Assembly (NCBI GenBank): GCA_934675095.1
Contig: CAKUPC010000002.1
Location: 62,001 to 126,000 of the forward strand
Direction of reading: 5' to 3'
Length of the DNA: 64,000 nucleotides
Source of the DNA: an uncultured Bacteroidales bacterium
GTDB lineage: Bacteria > Bacteroidota > Bacteroidia > Bacteroidales > UBA932
The notes under the pieces were generated by a model. That model was not told where the DNA came from. It was given only the letters and a program-made list of their open reading frames with translations, and did not search any database. The position numbers were made by a program, and so were the translations under genes. This document shows, in pieces, positions 35,315 to 44,065 of the stretch; position 1 is the first letter of the stretch; each line of letters opens with the position of its first letter.

Positions 35315-36571
35315 ATGAAAAGATATACAGCGGCAATATACGGCGTCATGACCGCCGCCCTTGTCCTTGTCGGATGTTCAAAGCAGGGGGACGTTTTTGA
35401 GAACAAGCTGTTCGTCAATGCCGACAGCTACAGAAACGAAGTGCGCGTTGCGACCGACGAGGGCGTTAAGACCCTCACCCGCAGCATTGAGCTCGGAATA
35501 GCGCGGCCTGTGTCGGGCGACATCCACGTGAGCCTCGTCAAGGCTCCGGAACTGCTCGAAACCTATCGCGAGGCCTACTACGACCTAGATGTTGAACTTC
35601 TTCCGGATGACGTCTGCGACCTTTCGGGAGTCGAGGCGGTAATCCGCGCCGGAGATGTGGCGAGCAGTCCCGCCGACATTACTTTCAACGGGCTTGACAA
35701 GCTCGACTACAGCAGGTCCTATGTGCTTCCGGTTGCCGTGCAGGCGGACGGAATCGAGGTTCTCGGCAGTTCAAGGACTCTCTACTATGTTGTGAAGGAG
35801 GCGTCGCTCGTGAATGTCGTCGGCGACCTCAAGAGCAACAGGGCATGGCCGGTGTGGGACAATTTCGACAAGGTCAAGAACCTTGAGGCCTTCACGATGG
35901 AGGCTCTCGTCAATTGCCACGCTTTCAACAACGACAGCAAGATAGAGACCGTGATGGGCGTTGAGGATCATTTCCTAGTGCGCATAGGTGACGTGACCAT
36001 TCCTTCAAACCAGATTCAGATTGCCTGCGCCTACAAGGATGTAGAGGGCGGCTCGACCTTGAGGGCCGACGTCACGGACGCCGCTCTCCAGCTCAAGACT
36101 GACAGATGGTACCACATCGCCGTGACCTTCAACAAGGGCTTCATCCAGGTCTATCTGGACGGGCGTCTCCGCGCCGAGCAGGACCACTCCCAGATAGGCT
36201 TCATAACCAAGGACGGAGTACAGGTGCCTGTAGAGTTCAAGTCCGTAAATTTCGGAGCGGCCCACTCCGAGGAGGACGACGGCAAGCCGCGCTGCTTCTG
36301 GGTCGGCTATTCCTACGACAAGGACCGTTTCCTCGACGGGATGATTGCCGAGGCACGTCTCTGGAACAGGGTTCTCACGTCAGAGGAAATCAACCGTCCA
36401 AACCATTTCTATAAGCTCTATTCCAGTGACATCGACGAGTCGCTCCTCGCCTACTGGAAGTTCTCCGACGGACAGGGAAAGGTCATCAGGGACTGGTCTC
36501 TCTACGGGAATGACCTTACGGCACAGCAGGATCTCATCTGGCACTCTGTGTCCCTTCCGGCAAAACAGTGA
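35315..36571 (+). CDS. DUF1735 and LamG-domain lipoprotein, probable glycan-binding protein
   Basis: 418 residues; lipoprotein signal TAALVLVGCSKQ. Residues about 35-165 form a DUF1735 domain (YRNEVRVATDEGVKTLTRSIELGIARPVSGDIHVSLV; GLDKLDYSRSYVLPVAV). Residues about 185-415 form a concanavalin/LamG sandwich: FTMEALVNCHAFNNDSKIETVMGVEDHFLVRIGD, DRWYHIAVTFNKGFIQVYLDGRL, FWVGYSYDKDRFLDGMIAEARLWNRVLTSEEI. The paralogue at 38348 has the same LamG signature. Likely a surface glycan-binding protein working with the adjacent endoglycosidase. Confidence 0.8.
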   Translation: MKRYTAAIYGVMTAALVLVGCSKQGDVFENKLFVNADSYRNEVRVATDEGVKTLTRSIELGIARPVSGDIHVSLVKAPELLETYREAYYDLDVELLPDDVCDLSGVEAVIRAGDVASSPADITFNGLDKLDYSRSYVLPVAVQADGIEVLGSSRTLYYVVKEASLVNVVGDLKSNRAWPVWDNFDKVKNLEAFTMEALVNCHAFNNDSKIETVMGVEDHFLVRIGDVTIPSNQIQIACAYKDVEGGSTLRADVTDAALQLKTDRWYHIAVTFNKGFIQVYLDGRLRAEQDHSQIGFITKDGVQVPVEFKSVNFGAAHSEEDDGKPRCFWVGYSYDKDRFLDGMIAEARLWNRVLTSEEINRPNHFYKLYSSDIDESLLAYWKFSDGQGKVIRDWSLYGNDLTAQQDLIWHSVSLPAKQ

Positions 36572-36628
36572 AAACTGATTAGAACATAAAATATTATTAA
36601 CCAACCATTTAATTTTAATAACCTTATT

Positions 36629-38314
36629 ATGCTTAAAAGATTTTTTAAGGGCTTGGCGGGCATAGCATTGTTGTCCCTCACCCTCTCTTCATGCACGAAG
36701 ACCCCTAATGAAATCGCCGCGACGCTTTCCGTGACGCCGGATGAGGCCCTGTCGTTCAAGGCCAAGGACAATGCCGACGTCGTCCTCACGGTTGAGACAA
36801 ACGCAGAGGAGTGGAAGGCCACTGCGGAGGACTGGATTGTCCTCACCAAGGACGGCGACAAGCTCACTGTCAACGTCAAGGAAAATACGGCCGCAACCGC
36901 AAATCTCGGCCGTATCGTGATTACTGCGGAGCCTGCACAGCCCGTCACCGTCAATGTCTATCAGGAGGCGGCCGAGGGCGGATCCGACACTCCTGAAAAG
37001 GGCGTGGCCGTGAAGCTCAACCCGAAATCCGAGGTCAGCCTTATGACCAAGACCGACACTGAACTCTCTGCAAAGGTCAGCGTCTCAATCGCCGAGGCTT
37101 CGGACAAGGACGTCGAGGTCGAACTTTTCTTCGACGGAGGCTATCTCACGGAATACAATTTCCTCAATGACGCCGATGCCGTTCTCCTCCCGGAGGACAA
37201 GGTGAGCATTCCGAACAGCGGGAAGATTGTCATCGCTGCCGGCAAGACCGAATCTGACGAGGTCGAGGTGAAGCTTGATGTGACTACAATTTCTCTCGGA
37301 CAGTCATATCTCGTTCCTCTTTTCCTCAAGAGCGTGAAGAACGCTTCAGTTAAACAGGCCGAGTGCCGCGTGAACATCACAGTGGGAAAAATCAACCCTA
37401 AGGCAGTGAAGAACGTCGTTTACATCGAGGTCAATGACTGCAACCCTCTCAACGCCATGGAGTTCCTGCTCGAAGACGGAACGCCTTTCATTGATGCAGT
37501 CATTCTCTTCGCCGCAAACATCAACTACAACACGACCGACGATGTCGTCTATCTCAAGAACAACCCTAATGTCCAGGCGCTTCTCGACGATTCCGACACT
37601 TTCCTCCAGCCTCTCCGCAAGAAGGGAATAAAGGTCTATCTCGGACTGCTCGGAAACCACGACGCGGCCGGTCTCTGCCAGCTTTCGGACTGGGGAGCTC
37701 AGGAATGGGCCAAGGAAGTGGCGGAAGCCTGCAAGACCTACAAGCTTGACGGAGTCAACCTCGACGACGAGTACTCAAGCTCGCCGATTATCGGCAACAA
37801 GTGGTTCACGACCGGAAGTTCCGCTGCCGGAGGAAGGCTCTGCTATGAGCTCAAGAAGGCTCTCGCCAAAGAGTGCCCATGGCCGACTGAAGTCTCTACC
37901 TTCGCGTACGGACGCCTCTCTTCAGTTCCGACTACGATGAAGGATCAGGAGACCGGCGAAGAGCATCCGGTTTCGGAATGGCTGGATTTCCATGTAGCCA
38001 ACTATGGCATCTCCACACGCCCGTATGGAGACTTGACCATGGCCAATTGTTCGGGCACTTCAATACAGCTTAATTACGGAAATATTATTTCAGAGGATAG
38101 GGCTGCGCAGATTAAGGCCGACGGCTACGGCTGGATTATGTGGTTTGCGTTCGACCCTTCGGGCACCGGCACTGTCAAGAGCAACTACGCACACTCTCTC
38201 CAGCAGTTCAGGAATGCCGCAAAGGGTCTCTACGGACAGGACGTCAAGACCCCGACGCAGGTCTGGGACAAGATTGGTGAAGGAAAATACAATCCTGTTC
38301 CGAGGAAGCTGTAG
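36629..38314 (+). CDS. GH18 endo-beta-N-acetylglucosaminidase, BACON-DUF1735-GH18
   Basis: 561 residues; lipoprotein signal LSLTLSSCTKT, so surface-anchored. Domains in order: BACON (about 30-115; LSFKAKDNADVVLTVETNAEEWKATAEDWIVL), DUF1735 (about 125-260), GH18 catalytic domain (about 265-545). The catalytic stretch LDGVNLDDEYSS holds Asp379 and Glu381, the residues needed for substrate-assisted cleavage of the GlcNAc-GlcNAc bond in EndoH-type enzymes; Asn377 replaces the usual second Asp. VVYIEVNDCNPLNAMEFLLEDG and GIKVYLGLLGNHDAAG are further GH18 strands. Expected to release high-mannose glycans from glycoproteins at the cell surface. Confidence 0.88.
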   Translation: MLKRFFKGLAGIALLSLTLSSCTKTPNEIAATLSVTPDEALSFKAKDNADVVLTVETNAEEWKATAEDWIVLTKDGDKLTVNVKENTAATANLGRIVITAEPAQPVTVNVYQEAAEGGSDTPEKGVAVKLNPKSEVSLMTKTDTELSAKVSVSIAEASDKDVEVELFFDGGYLTEYNFLNDADAVLLPEDKVSIPNSGKIVIAAGKTESDEVEVKLDVTTISLGQSYLVPLFLKSVKNASVKQAECRVNITVGKINPKAVKNVVYIEVNDCNPLNAMEFLLEDGTPFIDAVILFAANINYNTTDDVVYLKNNPNVQALLDDSDTFLQPLRKKGIKVYLGLLGNHDAAGLCQLSDWGAQEWAKEVAEACKTYKLDGVNLDDEYSSSPIIGNKWFTTGSSAAGGRLCYELKKALAKECPWPTEVSTFAYGRLSSVPTTMKDQETGEEHPVSEWLDFHVANYGISTRPYGDLTMANCSGTSIQLNYGNIISEDRAAQIKADGYGWIMWFAFDPSGTGTVKSNYAHSLQQFRNAAKGLYGQDVKTPTQVWDKIGEGKYNPVPRKL

Positions 38315-38347
38315 TTAAGGTAATAACATTAAAACAAGATAATTGAT

Positions 38348-40009
38348 ATGAAAAGATTTTTTGTGGCGGCAGCGGCGGTTCTTGCCATTTTCGGCTGCCA
38401 GAAGCCGGAGGACGTGATTGTCACGCCTCCTGCGGCGGATAAGATTTCAGTCACTCCTAAGTCGGGAGATGTTCCGGCGGAGGGCGGAGTCGCAAGGGTG
38501 CTTGTCTCAAGCTCTGCGGAGTGGACGCTTACAAGCAAGGCGGACTACAGCTCGTGGGCGACCCCGTCAAAGCAGGACGGTAAGGACGGCGAAATTGTGG
38601 AGTTCACAGTGAAGGAGAACACCACGGACAAGAAGCTTGTCGCTGAGTGGACTTTCACGTGCGGAGAGGCCAGCGAGACTTACATTCTGACATCCCTTCC
38701 AAAGGTCGTGGTTCCCGAGCATCTCAGTCTTGTCTCTCCTGCCGCTGCCGTCGCGGACTATAACGAGGGGCGCTATGAACTCGTGGTGGAGTCTTCCCTC
38801 CACTACCGCCAGCTCACCGCAACCCTGAGCGAAGGCGCTGACAGCTGGCTCACCTACAGGGCGACGCTTGAGGGCGACAAGGAAGGCGAGGCAAAGTTTG
38901 TCTTCGACTATGTGGCTCTCACCGCTCTTGAGGACAGGACGGCTACCGTCACCGTTTCCGGAGAGGGCGTCGAGCCGGTAAGCGTGACTTTCACACAGGA
39001 GGCAAGGCATCGTCTTGAGGCGGTGAATGAGAAAATCAATGTGAAGCTCTCGGGCGAAACTGTCGCGGTGCCTCTTGTCGCAAACGTGGCCTACAAGGTT
39101 GAGGTTTCTGCCGAGGGCAAGGACTGGATTGAGCACAAGGGACTTGTTGATGGCGTTGACAATTTCGAGGTGAAGGCGTTCAGCGGAGCGAAGCGTTCGG
39201 CTGATGTCACGTTCACGCAGACGGATGCCGCCGAAGGCGAGACGCCGCTTGTGGCGACCGTGAAGTTCACCCAGCAGGAGACCCTCGTCGCATGGGCGGC
39301 CGACATGAACGAGAACCGTCTGTTCCCTAAATGGGAGAGCACGACAGTCGAGAAACTCGGAAATGCGAAGGAGGTGACTCTTGAGTGCCTCTTCAAGGCA
39401 AATGAGTTCAAGCATGACATATCGACCCTTATGGGCATCGAGGGCAAATTCCTTCTCCGTTTCGGGGACTCCGCAAAGAAGAATGAACTTCAGATTGCGA
39501 CGGGCAGTGGAAACTATACCGTGCCTTTCTCATTTGATGCGAACACCTGGTATCATGTCGCATGCACATATTCGATGGGAAATGACAATTATGGCACAGT
39601 CAAAGTCTATGTGAACGGAGAACTCAAGGGTGAAAACAAATGGTATTACCTTAGTGTGAACTTCTCGCCGAACTGGAGTTATGAGCCGACGGGAATCCGT
39701 GCATTCTGGATGGGATATTCCTACGACCCTAACCGCTCCCTCAACGGTCTCATGACAGAAATCAGAATCTGGAAGAAGGTTCTCACTGCGGATGATCTCA
39801 AGGCAGAAAACCACTTCTACAGCGTAGAGCCTAAGTCTGACGGGCTTTACTCCTACTGGAAATTCAGCAAGGGCGAGGGAACGACCGTCGAGGACGCCAC
39901 AGGAAACGGCAATGCTCTCTATGGCGAAACCGCTGTAAGGTCACAGAGCGGAACAAACAAGGGTGACGACGGAATCAAGTTCATTGAAATCGCTCTTCCT
40001 GAGGAATAG
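38348..40009 (+). CDS. BACON-LamG lipoprotein, probable glycan-binding protein
   Basis: 553 residues; lipoprotein signal VLAIFGCQKPE. Three BACON-type domains occupy about residues 30-310 (ISVTPKSGDVPAEGGVARVLVSSSAEWTLTSKADYSSWATP; LTATLSEGADSWLTYRATLEG; VPLVANVAYKVEVSAEGKDWIEH). A LamG domain follows (VTLECLFKANEFKHDISTLMGIEGKFLLRFGD; FWMGYSYDPNRSLNGLMTEIRIWKKVLTADDL), close to that of the protein encoded at 35315. No catalytic residues are seen. It is the last gene before a terminator and fits an outer-membrane glycan-capturing role. Confidence 0.82.
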   Translation: MKRFFVAAAAVLAIFGCQKPEDVIVTPPAADKISVTPKSGDVPAEGGVARVLVSSSAEWTLTSKADYSSWATPSKQDGKDGEIVEFTVKENTTDKKLVAEWTFTCGEASETYILTSLPKVVVPEHLSLVSPAAAVADYNEGRYELVVESSLHYRQLTATLSEGADSWLTYRATLEGDKEGEAKFVFDYVALTALEDRTATVTVSGEGVEPVSVTFTQEARHRLEAVNEKINVKLSGETVAVPLVANVAYKVEVSAEGKDWIEHKGLVDGVDNFEVKAFSGAKRSADVTFTQTDAAEGETPLVATVKFTQQETLVAWAADMNENRLFPKWESTTVEKLGNAKEVTLECLFKANEFKHDISTLMGIEGKFLLRFGDSAKKNELQIATGSGNYTVPFSFDANTWYHVACTYSMGNDNYGTVKVYVNGELKGENKWYYLSVNFSPNWSYEPTGIRAFWMGYSYDPNRSLNGLMTEIRIWKKVLTADDLKAENHFYSVEPKSDGLYSYWKFSKGEGTTVEDATGNGNALYGETAVRSQSGTNKGDDGIKFIEIALPEE

Positions 40010-40045
40010 CCGGGTCTTGGACTGACTTTATATGATGTTAATGTC

Positions 40046-40081
40046 GAGGCTGGCAGGAGACATCCTGCCGGCCTCTTTTAT
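40046..40081 (+). terminator. Strong intrinsic terminator
   Basis: GAGGCTGGCAGGA, loop GACA, TCCTGCCGGCCTC: 13 bp with one G-T pair, followed by TTTTAT. It closes the operon from the second susC to the BACON-LamG gene. Confidence 0.85.
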
Positions 40082-40135
40082 GTAATCGTGAAAACGCTTG
40101 CTATATTCCCGACGGAAGGGAAAATAGATAATACT

Positions 40136-42157
40136 ATGACTAATGGATTAAAATTCAGGCATATAGCACAAGCCGCATTTGTGAGCCTCGCCGTCTTTGC
40201 CTGCCAGAAGCCGGACATTGATGACCCGGCTCCGGGGGAAGGCCCTGACGTCCCGGTGGTTGAACCGGCCGCCCCTGCGATAGTCTTTGAGGAGGGCAGC
40301 ATTACCGCTCCGATTGAGGGCGGGACTTTTACTTTCCAGTTCAGCGCAAACCGAAGAGTGTCGGTGGCTGTTTCAGAAGAGTGGTGCAACGCCATGGTTT
40401 CAGCCCGCGTTGAAGAAAATGACGGGGATGCTGCCGTCGAAGAGAATGACGGGGGCACTGCCGAAGCACCGGCATTTGACAAATACGATCTCATAGTGAC
40501 GGTGCAGCCTTTTTCGGGGGACACCGACAGAACCGCGACCGTAACGCTCTCGGCTCCGGAATGTGAGAGCCGGGTTCTCACAATTGTTCAGGAGCGCGTC
40601 AGGAGTGCAGCCAACAACCTGTCCTCCCTTGTCCTCAAGGCTTCGGTGAACGGTCTGGACAAGGATGTCACGTTCAGGTGGGATGAGACCTCCGGGACGT
40701 TCAGCGCGATGTACCTCAAGTGGATGACCAAGTCCGAACCGCAGATGCTCGTGCCGGAGTTCGTCACTGACGGAGAGTCGGTTTCCGTTGATGGAAAGGA
40801 GGTCATATCAGGCGAGACTGCAATTTCCTTCGCCGACGACTTCGACCTTGTCGTCAAGGCCGAAAACGGCGACGAGAAAAGCTACAGAGTCTCCTTCAAC
40901 TGCCCGCAGATAAACACCGAGCTTCCGGTGATGCGCATAGCCCTCCCCGCTTCCTCAATCACCTCGAAGGACACTTACAAAAAGACTGCGTTTGAACTAT
41001 ACAGGCCCGGCACGGACGAGGGAAGCTGGTTCTCCGACACAAGGGGCGAGGTGGAAATCCGCGGAAGGGGCAACTCCACATGGGGACTCCCCAAGAAGCC
41101 CTACAGAATCAAGTTCCCGGAGAAGTTCAGCCCGATTGGGCTCAACCACGCGAAGGCAAAGTCTTGGGTGATTCTCGCTCACGACATGGACAAGTCCCTG
41201 TTGCGCAACCATCTGGCCTTTGAACTTTCCCGCATCCTCTTCGGCTCGAAAGACGGCTGGCACGACGAGGCCGCACTCGATTTCACGCCGTGCTCGCAGT
41301 TCGTGAATGTCTATATGGGCGACGAGTTCCACGGGGTCTATCAGATGTCCGACCAGATGGAGGTGGCGAAGGGGCGCATAAACCTCGACAAATTAGTGGC
41401 GGCCGACGGCTCCGACGCGGCGAAGATTACCGGAGGACACCTTATTGAGACGAACATACACCACGACGAGGGCTATCCGGTCTCCTTCACCTCAAGCCGG
41501 GGAATATATATGGATCACAAATATCCCAAGGACGATGACATGGACATTGCGCAGTATCGGTATATGGAGGACTTCGTGAAGAACGCCGAGGCTGCCCTGT
41601 ATTCGTCGAATTTCACGGACCGTACGGACGGATGGAGAAAATGGTTCGACGAAAAGACACTCGCGGACTTCATCATCGTGAAGGAATTTGCCGGGGATAT
41701 GGACGGATATACGAGTACATATTTTTACAAGCGCCGCGGCGTCGACAAGATTTTCTTCGGCCCGGTCTGGGATCTCGACAAGGGATGGAACAACGACAGG
41801 CGCACCCCTCACGGGAACACGCTCACGCAGCTGATGATTTATGGCGGCTTCTATATGCCTCCCTACATCAACCCCGACTGGTTTCACCGCTTCTGGCAGG
41901 ACGCGGAGTTCCGCAAGTTCGTCGGTGACCGCTGGGCGGCGAAAAAGGACGAACTGAAGGCGAGAGTCCTTTCCGAACTCGACGCGAAGCCGAGGGAGAT
42001 GCGCAAGGCCGTCGAGGCGAACTTCTCCGTCTGGGAGTTCTACTATCAGTACAGCGACGAGGCGAATATGCCCGCCCGCACCTACGAACTGGAAATCGAG
42101 CGCATGAGGCAGCTCACCGAACAGCGTGCCGCCCTGCTGGACAAGCTCTTCCGGTAG
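40136..42157 (+). CDS. CotH-kinase-family lipoprotein
   Basis: 673 residues from the ATG at 40136, which is followed by a lipoprotein signal (FVSLAVFACQKPD); a GTG at 40088 would add 16 residues. An Ig/BACON-like domain comes first (ITAPIEGGTFTFQFSANRRVSVAVSEEWCN). The CotH domain spans about 270-660: EVEIRGRGNSTWGLPKKPYRIKF, WVILAHDMDKSLLRNHLAFEL, NVYMGDEFHGVYQMSDQMEV, and FIIVKEFAGDMDGYTSTYFYK with FGPVWDLDKGWNND, the kinase active-site region. CotH proteins are atypical protein kinases of spore coats, also frequent as secreted proteins of Bacteroidetes. Role in this locus unknown. It lies after the terminator, so has its own promoter. Confidence 0.85.
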   Translation: MTNGLKFRHIAQAAFVSLAVFACQKPDIDDPAPGEGPDVPVVEPAAPAIVFEEGSITAPIEGGTFTFQFSANRRVSVAVSEEWCNAMVSARVEENDGDAAVEENDGGTAEAPAFDKYDLIVTVQPFSGDTDRTATVTLSAPECESRVLTIVQERVRSAANNLSSLVLKASVNGLDKDVTFRWDETSGTFSAMYLKWMTKSEPQMLVPEFVTDGESVSVDGKEVISGETAISFADDFDLVVKAENGDEKSYRVSFNCPQINTELPVMRIALPASSITSKDTYKKTAFELYRPGTDEGSWFSDTRGEVEIRGRGNSTWGLPKKPYRIKFPEKFSPIGLNHAKAKSWVILAHDMDKSLLRNHLAFELSRILFGSKDGWHDEAALDFTPCSQFVNVYMGDEFHGVYQMSDQMEVAKGRINLDKLVAADGSDAAKITGGHLIETNIHHDEGYPVSFTSSRGIYMDHKYPKDDDMDIAQYRYMEDFVKNAEAALYSSNFTDRTDGWRKWFDEKTLADFIIVKEFAGDMDGYTSTYFYKRRGVDKIFFGPVWDLDKGWNNDRRTPHGNTLTQLMIYGGFYMPPYINPDWFHRFWQDAEFRKFVGDRWAAKKDELKARVLSELDAKPREMRKAVEANFSVWEFYYQYSDEANMPARTYELEIERMRQLTEQRAALLDKLFR

Positions 42158-42184
42158 AGTCCCTTCAAAAAAAGGCATTAAAAT

Positions 42185-42277
42185 GCGCGAGCCAAAACCA
42201 TCAAAATTCCAGAGTTATGGCTCACCAATAATTATAAGTGAGCCATAACTCTAATTTTTTGCGAGTTTTGGCTCACC
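42185..42277. repeat. Nested inverted repeats
   Basis: A perfect 15-bp inverted repeat, AGAGTTATGGCTCAC (42211-42225) and its complement (42238-42252), is enclosed by a second pair, GCGAGCCAAAAC (42187-42198) and GAGTTTTGGCTCAC (42263-42276). All four arms share GGCTC(A/G)C preceded by an A/T-rich quartet. The 422-bp gene-free stretch 42158-42579 holds this array, an ORF relic (42277-42441) and the operator repeats at 42474-42558. Confidence 0.8.
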
Positions 42278-42441
42278 TATAAAGGGCAATATGCCATTGA
42301 CTCCAAGGAAGAAAGCAGTCTCCGGACATCCATTCGTCCGAAGTGGTTAACATAGTGCTTCTTGATGACCTGTTCAGGTAGCATTCCATAATCAATAGAG
42401 AAAACGGCAGTACTCTTTATTTGATGGGGCGATGCTCTCCA
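42277..42441 (-). pseudogene. Possible C-terminal relic of an unidentified gene
   Basis: On the minus strand a frame open through this stretch ends at TAG (42277-42279). Its last 45 residues look like real protein (STAVFSIDYGMLPEQVIKKH; HFGRMDVRRLLSSLESM). Upstream of about 42441 the frame runs into the ATPase promoter repeats and loses any protein-like character, so only a tail seems to remain. I do not recognise the family. Confidence 0.3.
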
Positions 42442-42473
42442 TCTGGGAGTTCTACAAACATACACATGAAAAA

Positions 42474-42558
42474 CTTGAAAAAGTGTATGAAATGCACCCA
42501 AAATACCTTGGAAAAATGTATGAAAAAGTCTATTTTTGCCTTGTAAAAATGTAGGAAT
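42474..42558 (+). promoter_or_regulatory. Three 33-bp-phased repeats over the promoter of the first ATPase gene
   Basis: Direct repeats CTTGAAAAAGTGTATGAAA (42474), CTTGGAAAAATGTATGAAA (42507) and CTTGTAAAAATGTAGGAAT (42540) start exactly 33 bp apart. TATTTTTG (42531-42538) is a -7 box; the TTG of unit 2 (42508-42510) is 20 bp upstream of it, so unit 2 supplies the -33 element and unit 3 covers the predicted transcription start. This geometry suggests operators for self-control of the gene. Confidence 0.7.
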
Positions 42559-42579
42559 CACGCATAAGTGTTTGGTACT

Positions 42580-43932
42580 ATGATAAAAAGACGACTTGAC
42601 AGGCAGATTGAGGAACATTATAAAACATCTTCAGCCTCGCTTCTTCTGACAGGAGCCCGCCAGACGGGAAAGACATTTGCCGTCAGAAAATTTGCAAGGG
42701 ACTCGGGTCTTGAACTCGTGGAGATAAACTTCTATGAAGACTCACAGGCAATTACGATTTTTGAAGGGGCCAAAGATGCGGACGATGTTCTGTTTCGTCT
42801 TTCCGCATACACCAATACCATTCTTAAACCGGGCAATACCCTCATATTTTTTGATGAGATTCAGAAATTTCCGGACATAGTGACATGGATAAAATTTCTT
42901 GTTGAGGAGGGCAGCTACAAATATGCCTTGAGCGGCAGCCTGTTGGGGGTTGAACTGAAAAACATACGCAGTGTTCCGGTAGGATATATGTCTGTCGTAG
43001 ATGTTTATCCGTTGGATATGGAAGAGTTTTTCCGGGCTGTGGGGGTCAGTGATGCTGTTCTGGATTCTGTAGAACTGGCCTTCAGCGAAAAGAGGCCGGT
43101 GGATCGGGTTGTACATGATTCCCTGATGAGGCTTGTCGGAATCTATCTTGTTGTCGGCGGGATGCCTGCGGCCGTTCAGGCGTACATAGACACAAATAAT
43201 CTTCAGAATGTCAATGCTCGGCAGGCGGATATAATGCGTCTGTACAAATGGGATATAAGCCAATATGACCCTGGACAGAAGCTGGGCATCAATGAAATGT
43301 TCGATTTGATACCGTCCGAGCTGAATGCGTGCAACAAGCGTTTTGTTCTGAAGCGGCTCAATGAACATGCGCGTTTTCAAAAATATGAGAACGGCTTCAT
43401 CTGGCTCAAGGATGCCGGAGCGGCACTGCCTGTATATAATGTGTCTGAACCGGTGTCTCCGCTGAAGTTGAATGAAGAGAGGAATCTGTTCAAATTGTTC
43501 CAGAATGACGTGGGTCTCCTGTCTTCACAATATTCCGACGGCATTGCACTGCGGATAATAAGGGGGGCGGTGAACGTGAACTATGGCGCCGTGTATGAGA
43601 ACCTTACGGCTCAGGAACTTTCGGCGCACGGATTTTCTCTCTATTATTTCAACAGCAAGAAATTGGGTGAACTTGACTTTGTGTTGGAAACGTCTGACGG
43701 GGTGGTTCCTGTGGAGGTGAAGTCAGGCAAGGACTACGAAAGGCATAATGCATTGAAAAATGTACTGGCCTGTGACAATTATGGGATAAGGAACGCGATT
43801 GTGCTGACAAATGACAACCTCCGGACTTCCGGCCGCGTGACCTATATGCCGATTTATATGCTCATGTTTATTCGGAAGAATGCCGCAAGCTCCCCTCAGA
43901 TTGTAGTGCCTGACTTGACAGGACTCGTGTAG
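42580..43932 (+). CDS. AAA+ ATPase with DUF4143 (first paralogue)
   Basis: 450 residues from ATG 42580, aligned with the start of its paralogue at 48999; a GTG at 42568 is in frame but less likely. Walker A is LTGARQTGKT (residues 23-32), Walker B LIFFDEIQ (88-95), sensor-like ALSGSLLGVELK follows. The middle part is alpha-helical (IYLVVGGMPAAVQAYIDTNN; NEMFDLIPSELN) with a likely winged helix. The C-terminal DUF4143 end has a PD-(D/E)xK-like pattern, GELDFVLE then VPVEVKSGK (about 363-382). Function of the family is unknown; defence, DNA binding and mobile-element links have been proposed. It interrupts the N-glycan locus. Confidence 0.88.
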   Translation: MIKRRLDRQIEEHYKTSSASLLLTGARQTGKTFAVRKFARDSGLELVEINFYEDSQAITIFEGAKDADDVLFRLSAYTNTILKPGNTLIFFDEIQKFPDIVTWIKFLVEEGSYKYALSGSLLGVELKNIRSVPVGYMSVVDVYPLDMEEFFRAVGVSDAVLDSVELAFSEKRPVDRVVHDSLMRLVGIYLVVGGMPAAVQAYIDTNNLQNVNARQADIMRLYKWDISQYDPGQKLGINEMFDLIPSELNACNKRFVLKRLNEHARFQKYENGFIWLKDAGAALPVYNVSEPVSPLKLNEERNLFKLFQNDVGLLSSQYSDGIALRIIRGAVNVNYGAVYENLTAQELSAHGFSLYYFNSKKLGELDFVLETSDGVVPVEVKSGKDYERHNALKNVLACDNYGIRNAIVLTNDNLRTSGRVTYMPIYMLMFIRKNAASSPQIVVPDLTGLV

Positions 43933-44065
43933 CCTCCTCCTGTCTTCGCAGAAAAAGGTGACGCATCAGAGTGATATTTTCAGTAAAAAACTGCGAGTTA
44001 ATCGTCTTATATATGATACGTATGCGTGTTTTGCGCTGCGGAAATATGACGATAACCACAGAAAA

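Noticed and set aside
42211-42252. Inner palindrome as an intrinsic terminator for the CotH gene
   Set aside because: The 15-bp arms have a 12-nt A+T-rich loop, and the following tract AATTTTTT is short. The presence of two further related arms outside indicates a repeat array, although a terminator role cannot be excluded.
42474-42558. Regularly spaced repeats as a CRISPR array
   Set aside because: Only three units of about 19 bp, imperfect, no cas genes, and the intervening sequences contain a promoter -7 box. The position over the ATPase promoter fits operators better.
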